A stretch of DNA of 60,198 nucleotides, taken from JBCBSP01 sp964550935 (lineage in GTDB: Bacteria; Pseudomonadota; Alphaproteobacteria; Caulobacterales; Maricaulaceae). The notes below the pieces were generated by a model. That model had not been told where the DNA came from. It ran no database searches and worked only from the letters and a program-made list of their open reading frames with translations. A program made the translations under genes and the position numbers. Where the stretch lies: assembly GCA_964550935.1 (NCBI GenBank), contig CAZKBB010000008.1, positions 1-60,198 of the forward strand, read 5' to 3'. Below are positions 25,851-35,085 of this stretch, piece after piece. Positions within the stretch are counted from its first letter, which is position 1. Each line of letters opens with the position of its first letter.

Positions 25851-26462
25851 TCACGCGCCCTCAGGCGGGCGGGTGCGGGTGAAGCTCTCCCGCGCGAACC
25901 AGCTCTGCGCGAACGACGCGAGGCCGGGGCATCGCGCGCGCCAGTCGAACTCAGGATAGCGGAAGTCGAGATAGCCAAGTGCGGTCGCCACCGACAGCGC
26001 GCCGAGATCGACCGAGCGCTCGAACTGGCCGCGCTCGGCTTCAAGCACGTCCACCGTGCGCGCGATCGCGTCCTGCCAGCGCTCCACCCAGAAATCCCAT
26101 TTCAGCTTGTTCTCGCGCCCGAGCTCAATGCGTCGGCCGACCGTGATGTCGATCAGACCGTCCGCGATCGCCTGCTGGCGCAGCACAAGGAAGCGGCTTT
26201 CGCCCGAGGCCGGGATCCAGCGCTCGTCGTTCAAGGTGTCCAGAAACTCGCAGATCAGCGGGGAATCGATGATCGCCGGGCGGTTATTGCGGATCAGCGC
26301 CGGAACCTTGCCGAGCGGATTCGCCGCGGTCAGCTCGGCCGGGGTCTCCAGAGGAGCCGTGAACAGCACCTCCACCTTCGCCTCAAGCCCTTTCTCCATG
26401 AGGAGCGCGCGGCACTTGCGGCCATAGGGCGAGGTTTCGGAGGTGTAGAGCGTAAAATCCAT
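25851..26462 (-). CDS. glutathione S-transferase family protein
   Basis: The 203-residue product has the thioredoxin-like N-terminal domain (LYTSETSPYGRKCRALLMEKG, with Ser/Tyr in place of a CxxC, and NPLGKVPAL with the cis-Pro that contacts glutathione, then DSPLICEFLD) and an all-helical C-terminal domain from about residue 85. It is a soluble cytosolic enzyme or chaperone-like GST of unknown substrate. It lies 73 bases after sufA, so it may be read through from the Fe-S operon, which could link it to oxidative stress; that is inference. Confidence 0.9.
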   Translation of the reverse strand: MDFTLYTSETSPYGRKCRALLMEKGLEAKVEVLFTAPLETPAELTAANPLGKVPALIRNNRPAIIDSPLICEFLDTLNDERWIPASGESRFLVLRQQAIADGLIDITVGRRIELGRENKLKWDFWVERWQDAIARTVDVLEAERGQFERSVDLGALSVATALGYLDFRYPEFDWRARCPGLASFAQSWFARESFTRTRPPEGA

Positions 26463-26535
26463 GGCGTGTCCCCGGTTTGATGCAGTGCTCGCATCAAGAC
26501 CAAGATCGGCTTCGGGTTCAAGCGCCTGGCGCGGC

Positions 26536-26898
26536 TCAGCCTTCCTGCAGCTCGGCCGGGATCAAGGTGACGCTTTCCCCGCAGCCGCACGCATCGGTCT
26601 CGTTCGGATTCCTGAACACGAACTTGGCGTGCAGCGGCGTGATCTCGTAATCGATCTGTGAGCCGAGGAGGAACAGCAACGCCTTGGACTCGATGACGAT
26701 CTCCACGCCCTTGTCCTCGACGCGTTCGTCGAGCGCCTCGGGCTCGCAGACGTAGTCCATGACGTATTCCATGCCGGCGCATCCGCCGTTCTTCACGCCG
26801 ACACGTAAGAAGCCCTTGCCGTTCTTCGCCATCAAGGACTTCACGCGTTCGGCGGCGGTGTCTGTCAGGCTCACGGCCTTGGGACGGGGTCGGGTCAT
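26536..26898 (-). CDS. sufA: A-type Fe-S cluster carrier
   Basis: The 120-residue product has the HesB/IscA fold with all three cluster-binding cysteines: Cys40 in KNGGCAGMEY, and Cys104 and Cys106 in ACGCGES. Such carriers receive 2Fe-2S or 4Fe-4S clusters from the SufBCD scaffold and pass them to apo-enzymes. It lies 14 bases after sufT at the end of the suf cluster. A few extra residues at the N-terminus (TRPRPKAVSLTDTAAERV) are normal for alphaproteobacterial versions. Confidence 0.93.
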   Translation of the reverse strand: MTRPRPKAVSLTDTAAERVKSLMAKNGKGFLRVGVKNGGCAGMEYVMDYVCEPEALDERVEDKGVEIVIESKALLFLLGSQIDYEITPLHAKFVFRNPNETDACGCGESVTLIPAELQEG

Positions 26899-26912
26899 CG
26901 CGTCGGCTCCTC

Positions 26913-27380
26913 TTAGAGCATGTTCAGCTGCAGCCGGGCCTCATCGGTCATCCGATCAGGCGTCCAGGGCGGATCAAACGTGAGCGTGACGTCGGCGCGC
27001 TGAACGCCGTCGACCGCCTCCACAGCGTCGCGGACCCAGCCCGGCATCTCGCCGGCCACCGGACAGCCCGGCGCGGTAAGCGTCATCTCGACCTTGAGCG
27101 TGCGGTCGGTCTCCAGGTCCACCTGGTAGATCAGACCCAGCTCGTAGATGTCCACGGGGATCTCCGGGTCGTAGACGCCCTTCAGCGCGGCGACCACGTC
27201 GTCGGTGATGCGCGAGATTTCGTCTTCGGGGATGTCCACGCCGGGCGCCCCGGACGCCTCAGCCGGCGCGGTCGGACGATCGGCCTTCACCGGCTCAGGT
27301 TTCGCTTCAGCAGGCGCGGAAAGATCGATTACATCGCGTTCCGGCGCGGCGGTGTCGGAGTTTGGCTGATCCATCGTCAT
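26913..27380 (-). CDS. sufT: SufT / MIP18-family Fe-S assembly factor
   Basis: The 155-residue product has a variable charged N-terminal ~50 residues, then the DUF59 domain: VVAALKGVYDPEIPVDIYELGLIY with the conserved DPEIP, LTAPGCPVAGEMP with the conserved Cys, and LTFDPPWTPDRMTDEAR. Proteins of this family assist Fe-S cluster maturation, especially under high demand. It sits between sufS and sufA, six bases after sufS, the usual alphaproteobacterial position. ATGs at codons 1 and 3 are both possible starts. Confidence 0.92.
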   Translation of the reverse strand: MTMDQPNSDTAAPERDVIDLSAPAEAKPEPVKADRPTAPAEASGAPGVDIPEDEISRITDDVVAALKGVYDPEIPVDIYELGLIYQVDLETDRTLKVEMTLTAPGCPVAGEMPGWVRDAVEAVDGVQRADVTLTFDPPWTPDRMTDEARLQLNML

Positions 27381-27386
27381 CGTCCT

Positions 27387-28637
27387 TTAGATGAGAAAGC
27401 TGCGCGCCTTGTGCAACGCCTCCACGAAGGCGTCGACCTCTTCAGGCGTGTTATAGAGGCCGAAGCTGGCGCGCGCCGTCGCGGCGACGCCGAAGCGCTT
27501 CATCAGCGGATGGGCGCAGTGGTGGCCTGCGCGCACGGCGACGCCGTACTTGTCCATCAGCTGGGCGAGATCGTGGGGGTGAGCGCCCTCCACGGTGAAG
27601 GAGAGCACCGCGCCTTTGTCCTGGGCTTCGCCCATGGGCTTGAACCCGTCCATATCGGCGAGTTTGGCCATGGCGCGATCCAGGAGCGCGCGCTCATGGG
27701 CGGCGATGGCGGGGCGATCGTGCGCGCAGATCCAGTCGATCGCCGCGCCGAGCCCGATCACGTCGGCGATCGCCGGCGTGCCGGCCTCGAACTTGTGCGG
27801 TGCGTCGGCGTAGACGACGGAGTCCTCGGAGACCTCCGCGATCATCTCGCCGCCGCCCTGCCAGGGCGCCAACCGGTCGAGCCAGTCGCCTTTGGCGTAG
27901 AGCGCGCCTGCGCCGTTCGGCCCGTAGAGCTTGTGGCCGGTGAAGACATAGAAGTCGCAGCCGATCTCGGACACGTCCACGGGCAAGTGAACCGCAGACT
28001 GCGTGCCGTCGAACAGGATCGGTACGTCGTGGGCGTGGGCGATGGCGGTCAGCCGGCGCGCATCGTTCACGGTGCCGAGCACGTTGGACATGTGCACCAG
28101 GCTGACAAAGCGCGTCCTCTCGGTGAACAACGCCTCATAGGCCTCGATGTCCAGCTCGCCGGCCTCGGTGACCGGGACCCACTTGATCACCGCGCCCTTG
28201 CGCTCGCGCAGGAAGTGCCAGGGCACGATGTTGGAGTGGTGCTCCATCTGGGACAGGATGATTTCGTCTCCCGGCTCAATGGTCTCGCCGATCGATGCCG
28301 CCACCAGATTGATCGCCTCGGTCGCGCCCTTGGTGAAGACGATCTCGTCAGCGCGCTCTGCGCCCAGGAAGCGCGCGACCTTGCCCCGGGACTCCTCGAA
28401 CGCCTGCGTCGCCTCGTTCGCCATGGTGTGAAGGCCGCGATGCACGTTGGCGTAGGAGGTGCGCCAGACATTGGCCACGGCCTCGATGACGGCCTCCGGC
28501 TTTTGCGCCGAGGCGGCGTTGTCGAGATAGACGAGCGGCTTGCCGTTCACCTCGCGCGACAGGATGGGAAACTCCCGCCTGACGGCGTAAGGATCGAAGG
28601 CCGCGTCGCTTTTCGGCGTGGGAACGTGGGCGGTCAT
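27387..28637 (-). CDS. sufS: cysteine desulfurase SufS
   Basis: The 416-residue product removes sulfur from cysteine and holds it as persulfide for SufBCD. It is a group II desulfurase: FPILSREVNGKPLVYLDNAAS at the start, ILSQMEHHSNIVPW, the PLP lysine Lys236 in FTGHKLYGP, the RAGHHCAHPLM loop with catalytic Cys374, and a short active-site segment typical of SufS. Its ATG overlaps the sufD stop by four bases (ATGA), indicating translational coupling. No SufE or SufU partner is encoded next to it. Confidence 0.97.
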   Translation of the reverse strand: MTAHVPTPKSDAAFDPYAVRREFPILSREVNGKPLVYLDNAASAQKPEAVIEAVANVWRTSYANVHRGLHTMANEATQAFEESRGKVARFLGAERADEIVFTKGATEAINLVAASIGETIEPGDEIILSQMEHHSNIVPWHFLRERKGAVIKWVPVTEAGELDIEAYEALFTERTRFVSLVHMSNVLGTVNDARRLTAIAHAHDVPILFDGTQSAVHLPVDVSEIGCDFYVFTGHKLYGPNGAGALYAKGDWLDRLAPWQGGGEMIAEVSEDSVVYADAPHKFEAGTPAIADVIGLGAAIDWICAHDRPAIAAHERALLDRAMAKLADMDGFKPMGEAQDKGAVLSFTVEGAHPHDLAQLMDKYGVAVRAGHHCAHPLMKRFGVAATARASFGLYNTPEEVDAFVEALHKARSFLI

Positions 28638-29797
28638 GCGACCTCCTCAAGGCGCTTGCGAAGAAGCGCGGTGAATTGTTCGCGAAGCCCCTCATGCGCG
28701 ATGCGCTGAAGCGGCTCGGCGAGGAAACTCTCGGTCAGAAGCGCGCGGGCGCTCGCCTCGGGCAGGCCGCGCTGGCGCATGTAGAACAGCGCCGTCTCGT
28801 CGATCGCGCCCAGCGCATTGCCATGCGCGCACACCACGTCGTCGGCGTAGATCATCAGCTCCGGCTTGGCGTCGATCTCGGCGTCGTCATCGAGCAGAAG
28901 CCCGCGGTGCTGCATCTGCGCGTCGGTCTTCTGCGCGATGCGGTCCACGTGGATCTTACCCTGGAACACGCCCTTGGCGCCGGACGCGGCCGCGCCCTTG
29001 GCCAGCTGGTTGGTGACGCCGTTCGGGCCGCGATGGGCGACCACCGAGGTGGCGTCGGCATGGCGCTTGCCGATGAGCAGGTAGGCCGCATCGATGCGCG
29101 CCTCCGCGCCCTCGCCGGCGTGCTCCAGATGGATCTCGCGCCGGCTCAGTCTCGCCCCGAAGGCGAGCCCGCACTCCCCGTAGCGCGCGTTCCTGGACAG
29201 CGATCCGCGCGCGAGCTTCACCGAGACCGCGCTCTCGCCTTCATCTTCGAGCACGAGGCGTTCAAGCGAAGCGCCCTCGCCGACCTCGAACGTGGTCAGT
29301 CGCGCGGCGAACCCTGCGCCGCGATGGTGCTCCACGAGCGTCAGCGAGGCGCCCGGCGAAACGCGCACGTCCAAGCGCGCGCCTGAGATCGCCGCATCGG
29401 TGTCGTAGACGATGAGGACGGGCTGCTCGACCGGCTGTGAGACCTCAAGGCGCACCACAGTGGTGGCGAGCGCCGAGGCGAGATCGGCGACGGCGTGAGC
29501 CTCGTCCGGATCGGGCGCGCTTGCTTCGGTCGACAACATCACGCCGTCGGGAGCGGTCACTGCCGCGCCGGCCGCAGCTTTCGCAAGGTCGATGACGCAA
29601 AAGCCCTCGATGTCGAGCGCATCGGCCCCGCGCGATGGCACGGCCTTGGCCGCGGCGACCTTCAGGTCGGACCACTTCCATTCCTCGACCCGGCGATGAG
29701 GCAGGCCCCGTTCGCCGAGGCGCGTGCGCGCCGGCCCTTCGGGCAGAAGGTCAAGGAGGTCGCGTTCGGCCTCGGTGAGTTTGACAACAGACGTCAT
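28634..29797 (-). CDS. sufD: Fe-S assembly scaffold protein SufD
   Basis: The 387-residue product is the SufD subunit of the SufBC2D scaffold. RRVEEWKWSDLKVA near residue 35 is the classic SufD start, the middle is the right-handed beta-helix, and the C-terminal end has ELMIYADDVVCAHGNALGAIDETALFYMRQRG and LTESFLAEPLQRI, with the conserved His of the C.HG motif at the cluster-building interface. It lies three bases after sufC and overlaps sufS. Confidence 0.95.
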   Translation of the reverse strand: MTSVVKLTEAERDLLDLLPEGPARTRLGERGLPHRRVEEWKWSDLKVAAAKAVPSRGADALDIEGFCVIDLAKAAAGAAVTAPDGVMLSTEASAPDPDEAHAVADLASALATTVVRLEVSQPVEQPVLIVYDTDAAISGARLDVRVSPGASLTLVEHHRGAGFAARLTTFEVGEGASLERLVLEDEGESAVSVKLARGSLSRNARYGECGLAFGARLSRREIHLEHAGEGAEARIDAAYLLIGKRHADATSVVAHRGPNGVTNQLAKGAAASGAKGVFQGKIHVDRIAQKTDAQMQHRGLLLDDDAEIDAKPELMIYADDVVCAHGNALGAIDETALFYMRQRGLPEASARALLTESFLAEPLQRIAHEGLREQFTALLRKRLEEVA

Positions 29798-29800
29798 GGA

Positions 29801-30565
29801 TTACGCGGCCCTGTTCGCGTACTTGTCATAGCCTTCGCGCTCCAGCTCGTGAGCAAGCTCCGGCCCGCCGGTATCGGCGATGCGCCCGTCGGCCATCACA
29901 TGCACCACGTCCGGCGTCAGATAATCGAGCAGGCGCTGGTAGTGGGTGATCACCAGCATGCCGCGCTCGGGGCTGCGCAGGGCGTTCACGCCCTCTGCGA
30001 CGGTCTTCAGCGCGTCGATGTCGAGCCCTGAGTCGGTCTCGTCGAGGATCAGGAATTTCGGCTCAAGCATCAGCGCCTGGAAGATCTCCATGCGCTTCTT
30101 CTCGCCGCCGGAGAAGCCGACATTGACCGGGCGCTTGAGCATGTCGTTGGAGATGCCGAGCGTCTTGGCGTTCTCGCGCGCGGTCTTCATGAAGTCCGGC
30201 GCGGAGATCGCGCCCTCGCCGCGCGCCTTCAGCTGGGCGTTCAGCGCTTCCTTCAGGAAGGTCAGCGTCGGCACGCCAGGGATTTCGACCGGGTACTGGA
30301 AGGACAGGAAGAGCCCCTTCGCGGCGCGCTCCTCCGGCGCCAGCTCGGTCATGTCCTCGCCGGCGAAACGGAGCGACCCGTCGGTGATCTCGTAACCGTC
30401 GCGGCCCGACAACACGTAGGACAGGGTCGACTTGCCGCAGCCGTTCGGCCCCATGACCGCGTGGACTTCCCCGGCGGGGACGTCGAGCGAGACGCCTTTG
30501 AGGATTTCAAGGCGCTCGCCGAGCTCGGGAGCCACGCGGGCGTGCAGGTTTTCAATCTTCAACAT
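29801..30565 (-). CDS. sufC: Fe-S assembly ATPase SufC
   Basis: The 254-residue product is the ABC-type ATPase of the SufBCD complex. MLKIENLHARV starts it; the Walker A is GPNGCGKST, with the LSGRDGYEI segment after it, the Q-loop FLSFQYPVEIPG, the signature GFSGGEKKRMEI, the Walker B FLILDETDSGLDID, and the switch His in VITHYQRLL. I start at the ATG at 30565; the frame is open further but runs into the palindromic repeats upstream. It is separated from the preceding gene by 159 bases, the largest gap in the operon. Confidence 0.96.
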   Translation of the reverse strand: MLKIENLHARVAPELGERLEILKGVSLDVPAGEVHAVMGPNGCGKSTLSYVLSGRDGYEITDGSLRFAGEDMTELAPEERAAKGLFLSFQYPVEIPGVPTLTFLKEALNAQLKARGEGAISAPDFMKTARENAKTLGISNDMLKRPVNVGFSGGEKKRMEIFQALMLEPKFLILDETDSGLDIDALKTVAEGVNALRSPERGMLVITHYQRLLDYLTPDVVHVMADGRIADTGGPELAHELEREGYDKYANRAA

Positions 30566-30604
30566 CGCTTCACTCACTTTCGAACGGCGCCGATGCGGAC
30601 CTGT

Positions 30605-30705
30605 GCTCCCCCGCCTGCGGGGGAGCTGTCCGCGAAGCGGACTTAAGGGGCGGCGGCGCCTCCCCCTCCGGCCTTTCAGGCCACCTCCCCCGCAGGCGGG
30701 GGAGG
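30605..30705. repeat. cluster of palindromic repeats inside the suf operon
   Basis: Four hairpins occur in ~100 bases: 30605-30626 and 30684-30705 (each two 10-bp arms around a two-base centre, and nearly identical to each other in inverted form), 30628-30642 (6-bp arms, GAA loop), and 30670-30682 (5-bp arms). The layout of two CTCCCCCGC/GCGGGGGAG palindromes bracketing smaller ones resembles the mosaic intergenic palindromic elements common in alphaproteobacterial genomes. It lies between the small membrane protein gene and sufC and may affect mRNA stability or relative expression. Confidence 0.85.
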
Positions 30706-30724
30706 ACACTGCGACGGTTCGCGC

Positions 30725-30985
30725 TCATCGTTCGCGCTCCACCCGCTGCGAGGTGGCGTAGGCGAACGCCATGAACCCGGCCACGCACGCCGCCAGAACG
30801 ACGAGCCCGGCGAGCGTGGTGTTGGCCGGCGTCGCCGCCGCGAGCACGCCCCCGGCCACGATGATCAAAGCGACCGCCGCGACGATGAACACGGCGATCG
30901 ACAGCCAGCCGACGCCGGAGACCGGCCAGACCTTGAAGGTCCCGCCGATCGCGGGCTCGCGCAGGAAGAGCGGATCGCGCGCCAT
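30725..30985 (-). CDS. small two-helix membrane protein in the suf operon
   Basis: The 86-residue product has a polar start (MARDPLFLREPAIGGTFKVWP), then two hydrophobic segments at about residues 26-49 and 57-77, and a basic end (SQRVERER). This is an inner-membrane helical hairpin of unknown function. It begins three bases after sufB, so it is co-translated with the operon. I do not recognise a family. Whether it has a role in Fe-S assembly or only a conserved place cannot be told from sequence. Confidence 0.75.
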   Translation of the reverse strand: MARDPLFLREPAIGGTFKVWPVSGVGWLSIAVFIVAAVALIIVAGGVLAAATPANTTLAGLVVLAACVAGFMAFAYATSQRVERER

Positions 30986-30988
30986 CGC

Positions 30989-32494
<1,506 letters not shown>

Positions 32495-32517
32495 GGTGTG
32501 ATCCTGTCTTCAGCGTT

Positions 32518-33669
32518 TCATCCGGCCGCGGCCGCTTTCGGCCGCGCCATTTCGTAGGCGTTCGCCCAGGCCGTCGCGAAGGCCTCGGCGTCGTCTGTGG
32601 TGTTGGTCCAGCCGAAGCTGACGCGCAGCGCGCTTCCGGCCTCATCAGCGTCGGCGCCCATCGCTTCGAGCACGCGGCTCTTGCGCACCTTGCCCGACGA
32701 GCACGCCGCCCCGGCGCTCACCTCGAAGCCGGCGAGATCAAGCGCGATCACCTGGATCTCGCTCGCCCAGCCCGGCGCTGATAGGCAAAGCGTGTTTCCA
32801 AGACGGTCTACGTCGCCGCCCCATATACGGACCTGAGGCGCGGCGTCGCGGATCAGCGCTTCGGCGCGATCGCGCATGCGCGCCTGTTCGGCCCGCTCAA
32901 CCTCACCGGCCATGGCCAGCGCCTCAAGCGCGGCGGCGAACCCGATCGCGCCCGGCAGGTTCTCGGTACCGCCGCGCCGACCCTTTTCCTGGCCGCCGCC
33001 GTGCATGATGCGCGCGCTGGGCGCGTCGCACGCCAACGCCAATGCGCCGACGCCCTGGGGCCCGCCGACCTTGTGGGCCGACACCGCGGCTGAGTGGGCC
33101 AGCGAGCCGGCGAAATCGAACTTGATCTTGCCGAGCGCCTGGACCGCATCGACATGAAACAGGCCGCCGGCCTCCCGGATCATCCGGCCGGCCTCTTCGA
33201 TCGGCTGGATGACGCCGGTTTCGTTATTGGCCGCCATCAGGGCGAACAGGGCGGGACCGTCGCGCGGGGCGTCGTAGGCGCTCAGCCGGTCGGCCAGCCA
33301 ATCGAGATCAGCGCGCCCATCGGGACGCACCGGCCAGATTTCGACCGGCAGGCCTGTCGCGTATGCGGCTTCGGCGACTGCGTCGTGCTCGACCGCGGAG
33401 ATGACGAGGCGCCTCGCGCCCCCGGCAGCCGCGCCCGCCAGCGCCTGATTGTTCGCTTCGGTGCCGCCGGAGGTGAACACCAGGTCCTCAGCGCGCACGC
33501 ATAGCGCCTTTGCGACCGTCTCGCGCGCCGCCTCCAGGCGCTGCTTCGCAGCACGCCCGCTGGCGTGCACCGAGGACGGGTTTCCGCCGTCGGCCAGCGC
33601 GCGCGCCATGGCATCGGCGGCCTCGGGGCGAACCGGGGTGGTGGCGTTATGGTCGAGATAGACGCTCAT
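32518..33669 (-). CDS. cysteine desulfurase, IscS/NifS type
   Basis: The 383-residue product is a second desulfurase in the operon, of group I. VYLDHNATTPVRPEAADAM is the signature start, the PLP lysine is Lys200 in SAHKVGGPQG, and the long active-site loop carries Cys323 in AGAACSSGKVRKSRVLEAMG. It sits between iscR and sufB, the standard alphaproteobacterial position, and may supply sulfur for Fe-S clusters, tRNA thiolation or both. The presence of both this enzyme and SufS in one operon is normal for the group. Confidence 0.93.
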   Translation of the reverse strand: MSVYLDHNATTPVRPEAADAMARALADGGNPSSVHASGRAAKQRLEAARETVAKALCVRAEDLVFTSGGTEANNQALAGAAAGGARRLVISAVEHDAVAEAAYATGLPVEIWPVRPDGRADLDWLADRLSAYDAPRDGPALFALMAANNETGVIQPIEEAGRMIREAGGLFHVDAVQALGKIKFDFAGSLAHSAAVSAHKVGGPQGVGALALACDAPSARIMHGGGQEKGRRGGTENLPGAIGFAAALEALAMAGEVERAEQARMRDRAEALIRDAAPQVRIWGGDVDRLGNTLCLSAPGWASEIQVIALDLAGFEVSAGAACSSGKVRKSRVLEAMGADADEAGSALRVSFGWTNTTDDAEAFATAWANAYEMARPKAAAAG

Positions 33670-33690
33670 CAGGTCTGCAGTCGTTTCACC

Positions 33691-34167
33691 CTATTCCGCT
33701 GCTGCAGGCTGAGCCTGCAAGGCGACCCGCTCAGCCGACGCGCTGCGCGCTGCGCCCATGACCCGACGCTCGACCACGTCTTCAAGCGTGACCGAACTCA
33801 AAAACAGGTGGATGTGGCGGCTGAGCTCGTCCCACAGATCGTGCGTGATGCAGCGCTTGCCGCTTTCCATGCACCCCTTGGCGGCGTGCTGGCAGCGCGT
33901 GATGTCCACCGGCTCGTCCACCGCGAGCACGATGTCGGAGATGCGAGTCTCCGCCGCCGGGCGGGCCAGGCGATAGCCGCCGCCCGGTCCGCGCGCGGAG
34001 ACCACGACCCCGGCCCGGCGCAGCTTGGCGAACAACTGTTCCAGATAGGACAGCGAAATTTCCTGGCGCGAGGCGATATCGGCCAGCGGCGCGGGACGTT
34101 CCGCGCCGGCCTGCGCCAGATCGGCCATCGCCATCACGGCGTAACGGCCCTTGGTGCTCAGTTTCAC
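33691..34167 (-). CDS. iscR: Rrf2-family Fe-S regulator, IscR-like
   Basis: The 158-residue product has the winged-helix Rrf2 domain (KLSTKGRYAVMAMADLAQ, SLSYLEQLFAKLRRAG, VVSARGPGGGYRLARP) and three cysteines at residues 92, 99 and 106 (CQHAAKGC and MESGKRC). These lie close to the cluster ligands 92/98/104 of E. coli IscR, though each spacing is six residues, not five. It probably senses Fe-S status and represses its own operon. The GTG at 34167 is used because AGGAGG lies ten bases upstream; a GTG three codons earlier is too close to that site. It is the first gene of the suf cluster. Confidence 0.92.
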   Translation of the reverse strand: MKLSTKGRYAVMAMADLAQAGAERPAPLADIASRQEISLSYLEQLFAKLRRAGVVVSARGPGGGYRLARPAAETRISDIVLAVDEPVDITRCQHAAKGCMESGKRCITHDLWDELSRHIHLFLSSVTLEDVVERRVMGAARSASAERVALQAQPAAAE

Positions 34168-34292
34168 GGCTTTCACTCCTCCTGGTGGACGCCCGCCCAT
34201 GCTCGGCCGTACGGGCGGCGTCGCGCACTCGCAATCGCGGCGCGGCCTGTGTTAAGAGGCCGCTTCGTTTCGGCCAGCGCGCCATGCCAGGA

Positions 34293-34320
34293 CAAATAGG
34301 TGACCCAGCGCAGAGGTCAA
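34293..34320 (-). promoter_or_regulatory. candidate promoter of the iscR-suf operon
   Basis: On the minus strand TTGACC (34320-34315) and TATTTG (34298-34293) are separated by 16 bases. A leader of about 120 bases would precede the iscR start. The spacer contains the near-palindrome GGTCACC next to the -10 element, a plausible but unproven operator position for IscR. Confidence 0.4.
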
Positions 34321-34413
34321 GAATACGCGCAGACCCCTCGGCGGCGCAACGCTCGCCTACAGGCGTGAAGCCCATTCGCGCCGATCAGATATTTAGACAG
34401 GACCGCTCCGCCC

Positions 34414-35085
34414 ATGCCCGACGTGATCATTCCAGGCCCCGCAGGACGCATTGAAGGCAAGTATTCTCCGGGGTCCTCCGAACTCGCGCCGGTGGCGCTG
34501 GTGCTGCACGCTCACCCGCGCGGGGGCGGACATATGGAGACCCCGGTCATGTCGATGCTCTACGACATGTTCAAGGCGCGCGGCTTCTCCGTCCTGCGGC
34601 ACAATTTCCGCGGCGTCGGGCGCAGCCAGGGTACGTACGACCAGGGCATGGGCGAGCTCGCCGACGCCGCGACCGCGCTTGACTGGGCCCAGGCGCATAA
34701 TCCCAACGCGCCCTACTGCTGGGTGGCGGGCCACTCCTTCGGGGCCTGGATCGCGATGCAGCTGCTGATGCGCCGGCCGGAGATCGCGGGCTTCATCTCC
34801 GTCTCCCCGCCCACGAACATGTATGACTTCAGCTTCCTGGCGCCGTGTCCGGCCTCGGGCGTCGTCGCCCATGGCGACAGCGACGCGATCGTGCCCTTCG
34901 ACGAGATGGAGCGCGCGTTCGCCAAGGTGCGCACCCAGAAGGGTATCGAGATCACGCTGAACAAGGTGCCCGGCGCCTCGCACCTGTTCACCGATCATGT
35001 CGCAGAGCTTGAAGAGACGGTGACGGACTATCTCGATCCGCGACTGGCCGCTCTTGATGCGCCCAAGATCGAAAGCAAGCGCTAG
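34414..35085 (+). CDS. alpha/beta hydrolase
   Basis: The 223-residue product has the alpha/beta hydrolase fold: LVLHAHPRGGG (oxyanion region), LRHNFRGVGRSQG, the nucleophile elbow GHSFG with Ser108, the acid in HGDSDAIVP, and the His in GASHLFTDH. It is close to the bacterial YfbB-like or dienelactone-type small hydrolases often annotated only as alpha/beta hydrolase. No signal peptide, so cytosolic. It is divergent from iscR and convergent with anmK, sharing a CTAG overlap of stop codons. Substrate unknown. Confidence 0.88.
   Translation: MPDVIIPGPAGRIEGKYSPGSSELAPVALVLHAHPRGGGHMETPVMSMLYDMFKARGFSVLRHNFRGVGRSQGTYDQGMGELADAATALDWAQAHNPNAPYCWVAGHSFGAWIAMQLLMRRPEIAGFISVSPPTNMYDFSFLAPCPASGVVAHGDSDAIVPFDEMERAFAKVRTQKGIEITLNKVPGASHLFTDHVAELEETVTDYLDPRLAALDAPKIESKR

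Noticed and set aside
25086..26480. 464-residue plus-strand frame covering the GGDEF end, TfoX and GST genes
   Set aside because: It crosses three supported genes, begins inside the GGDEF domain and shows no domain of its own.
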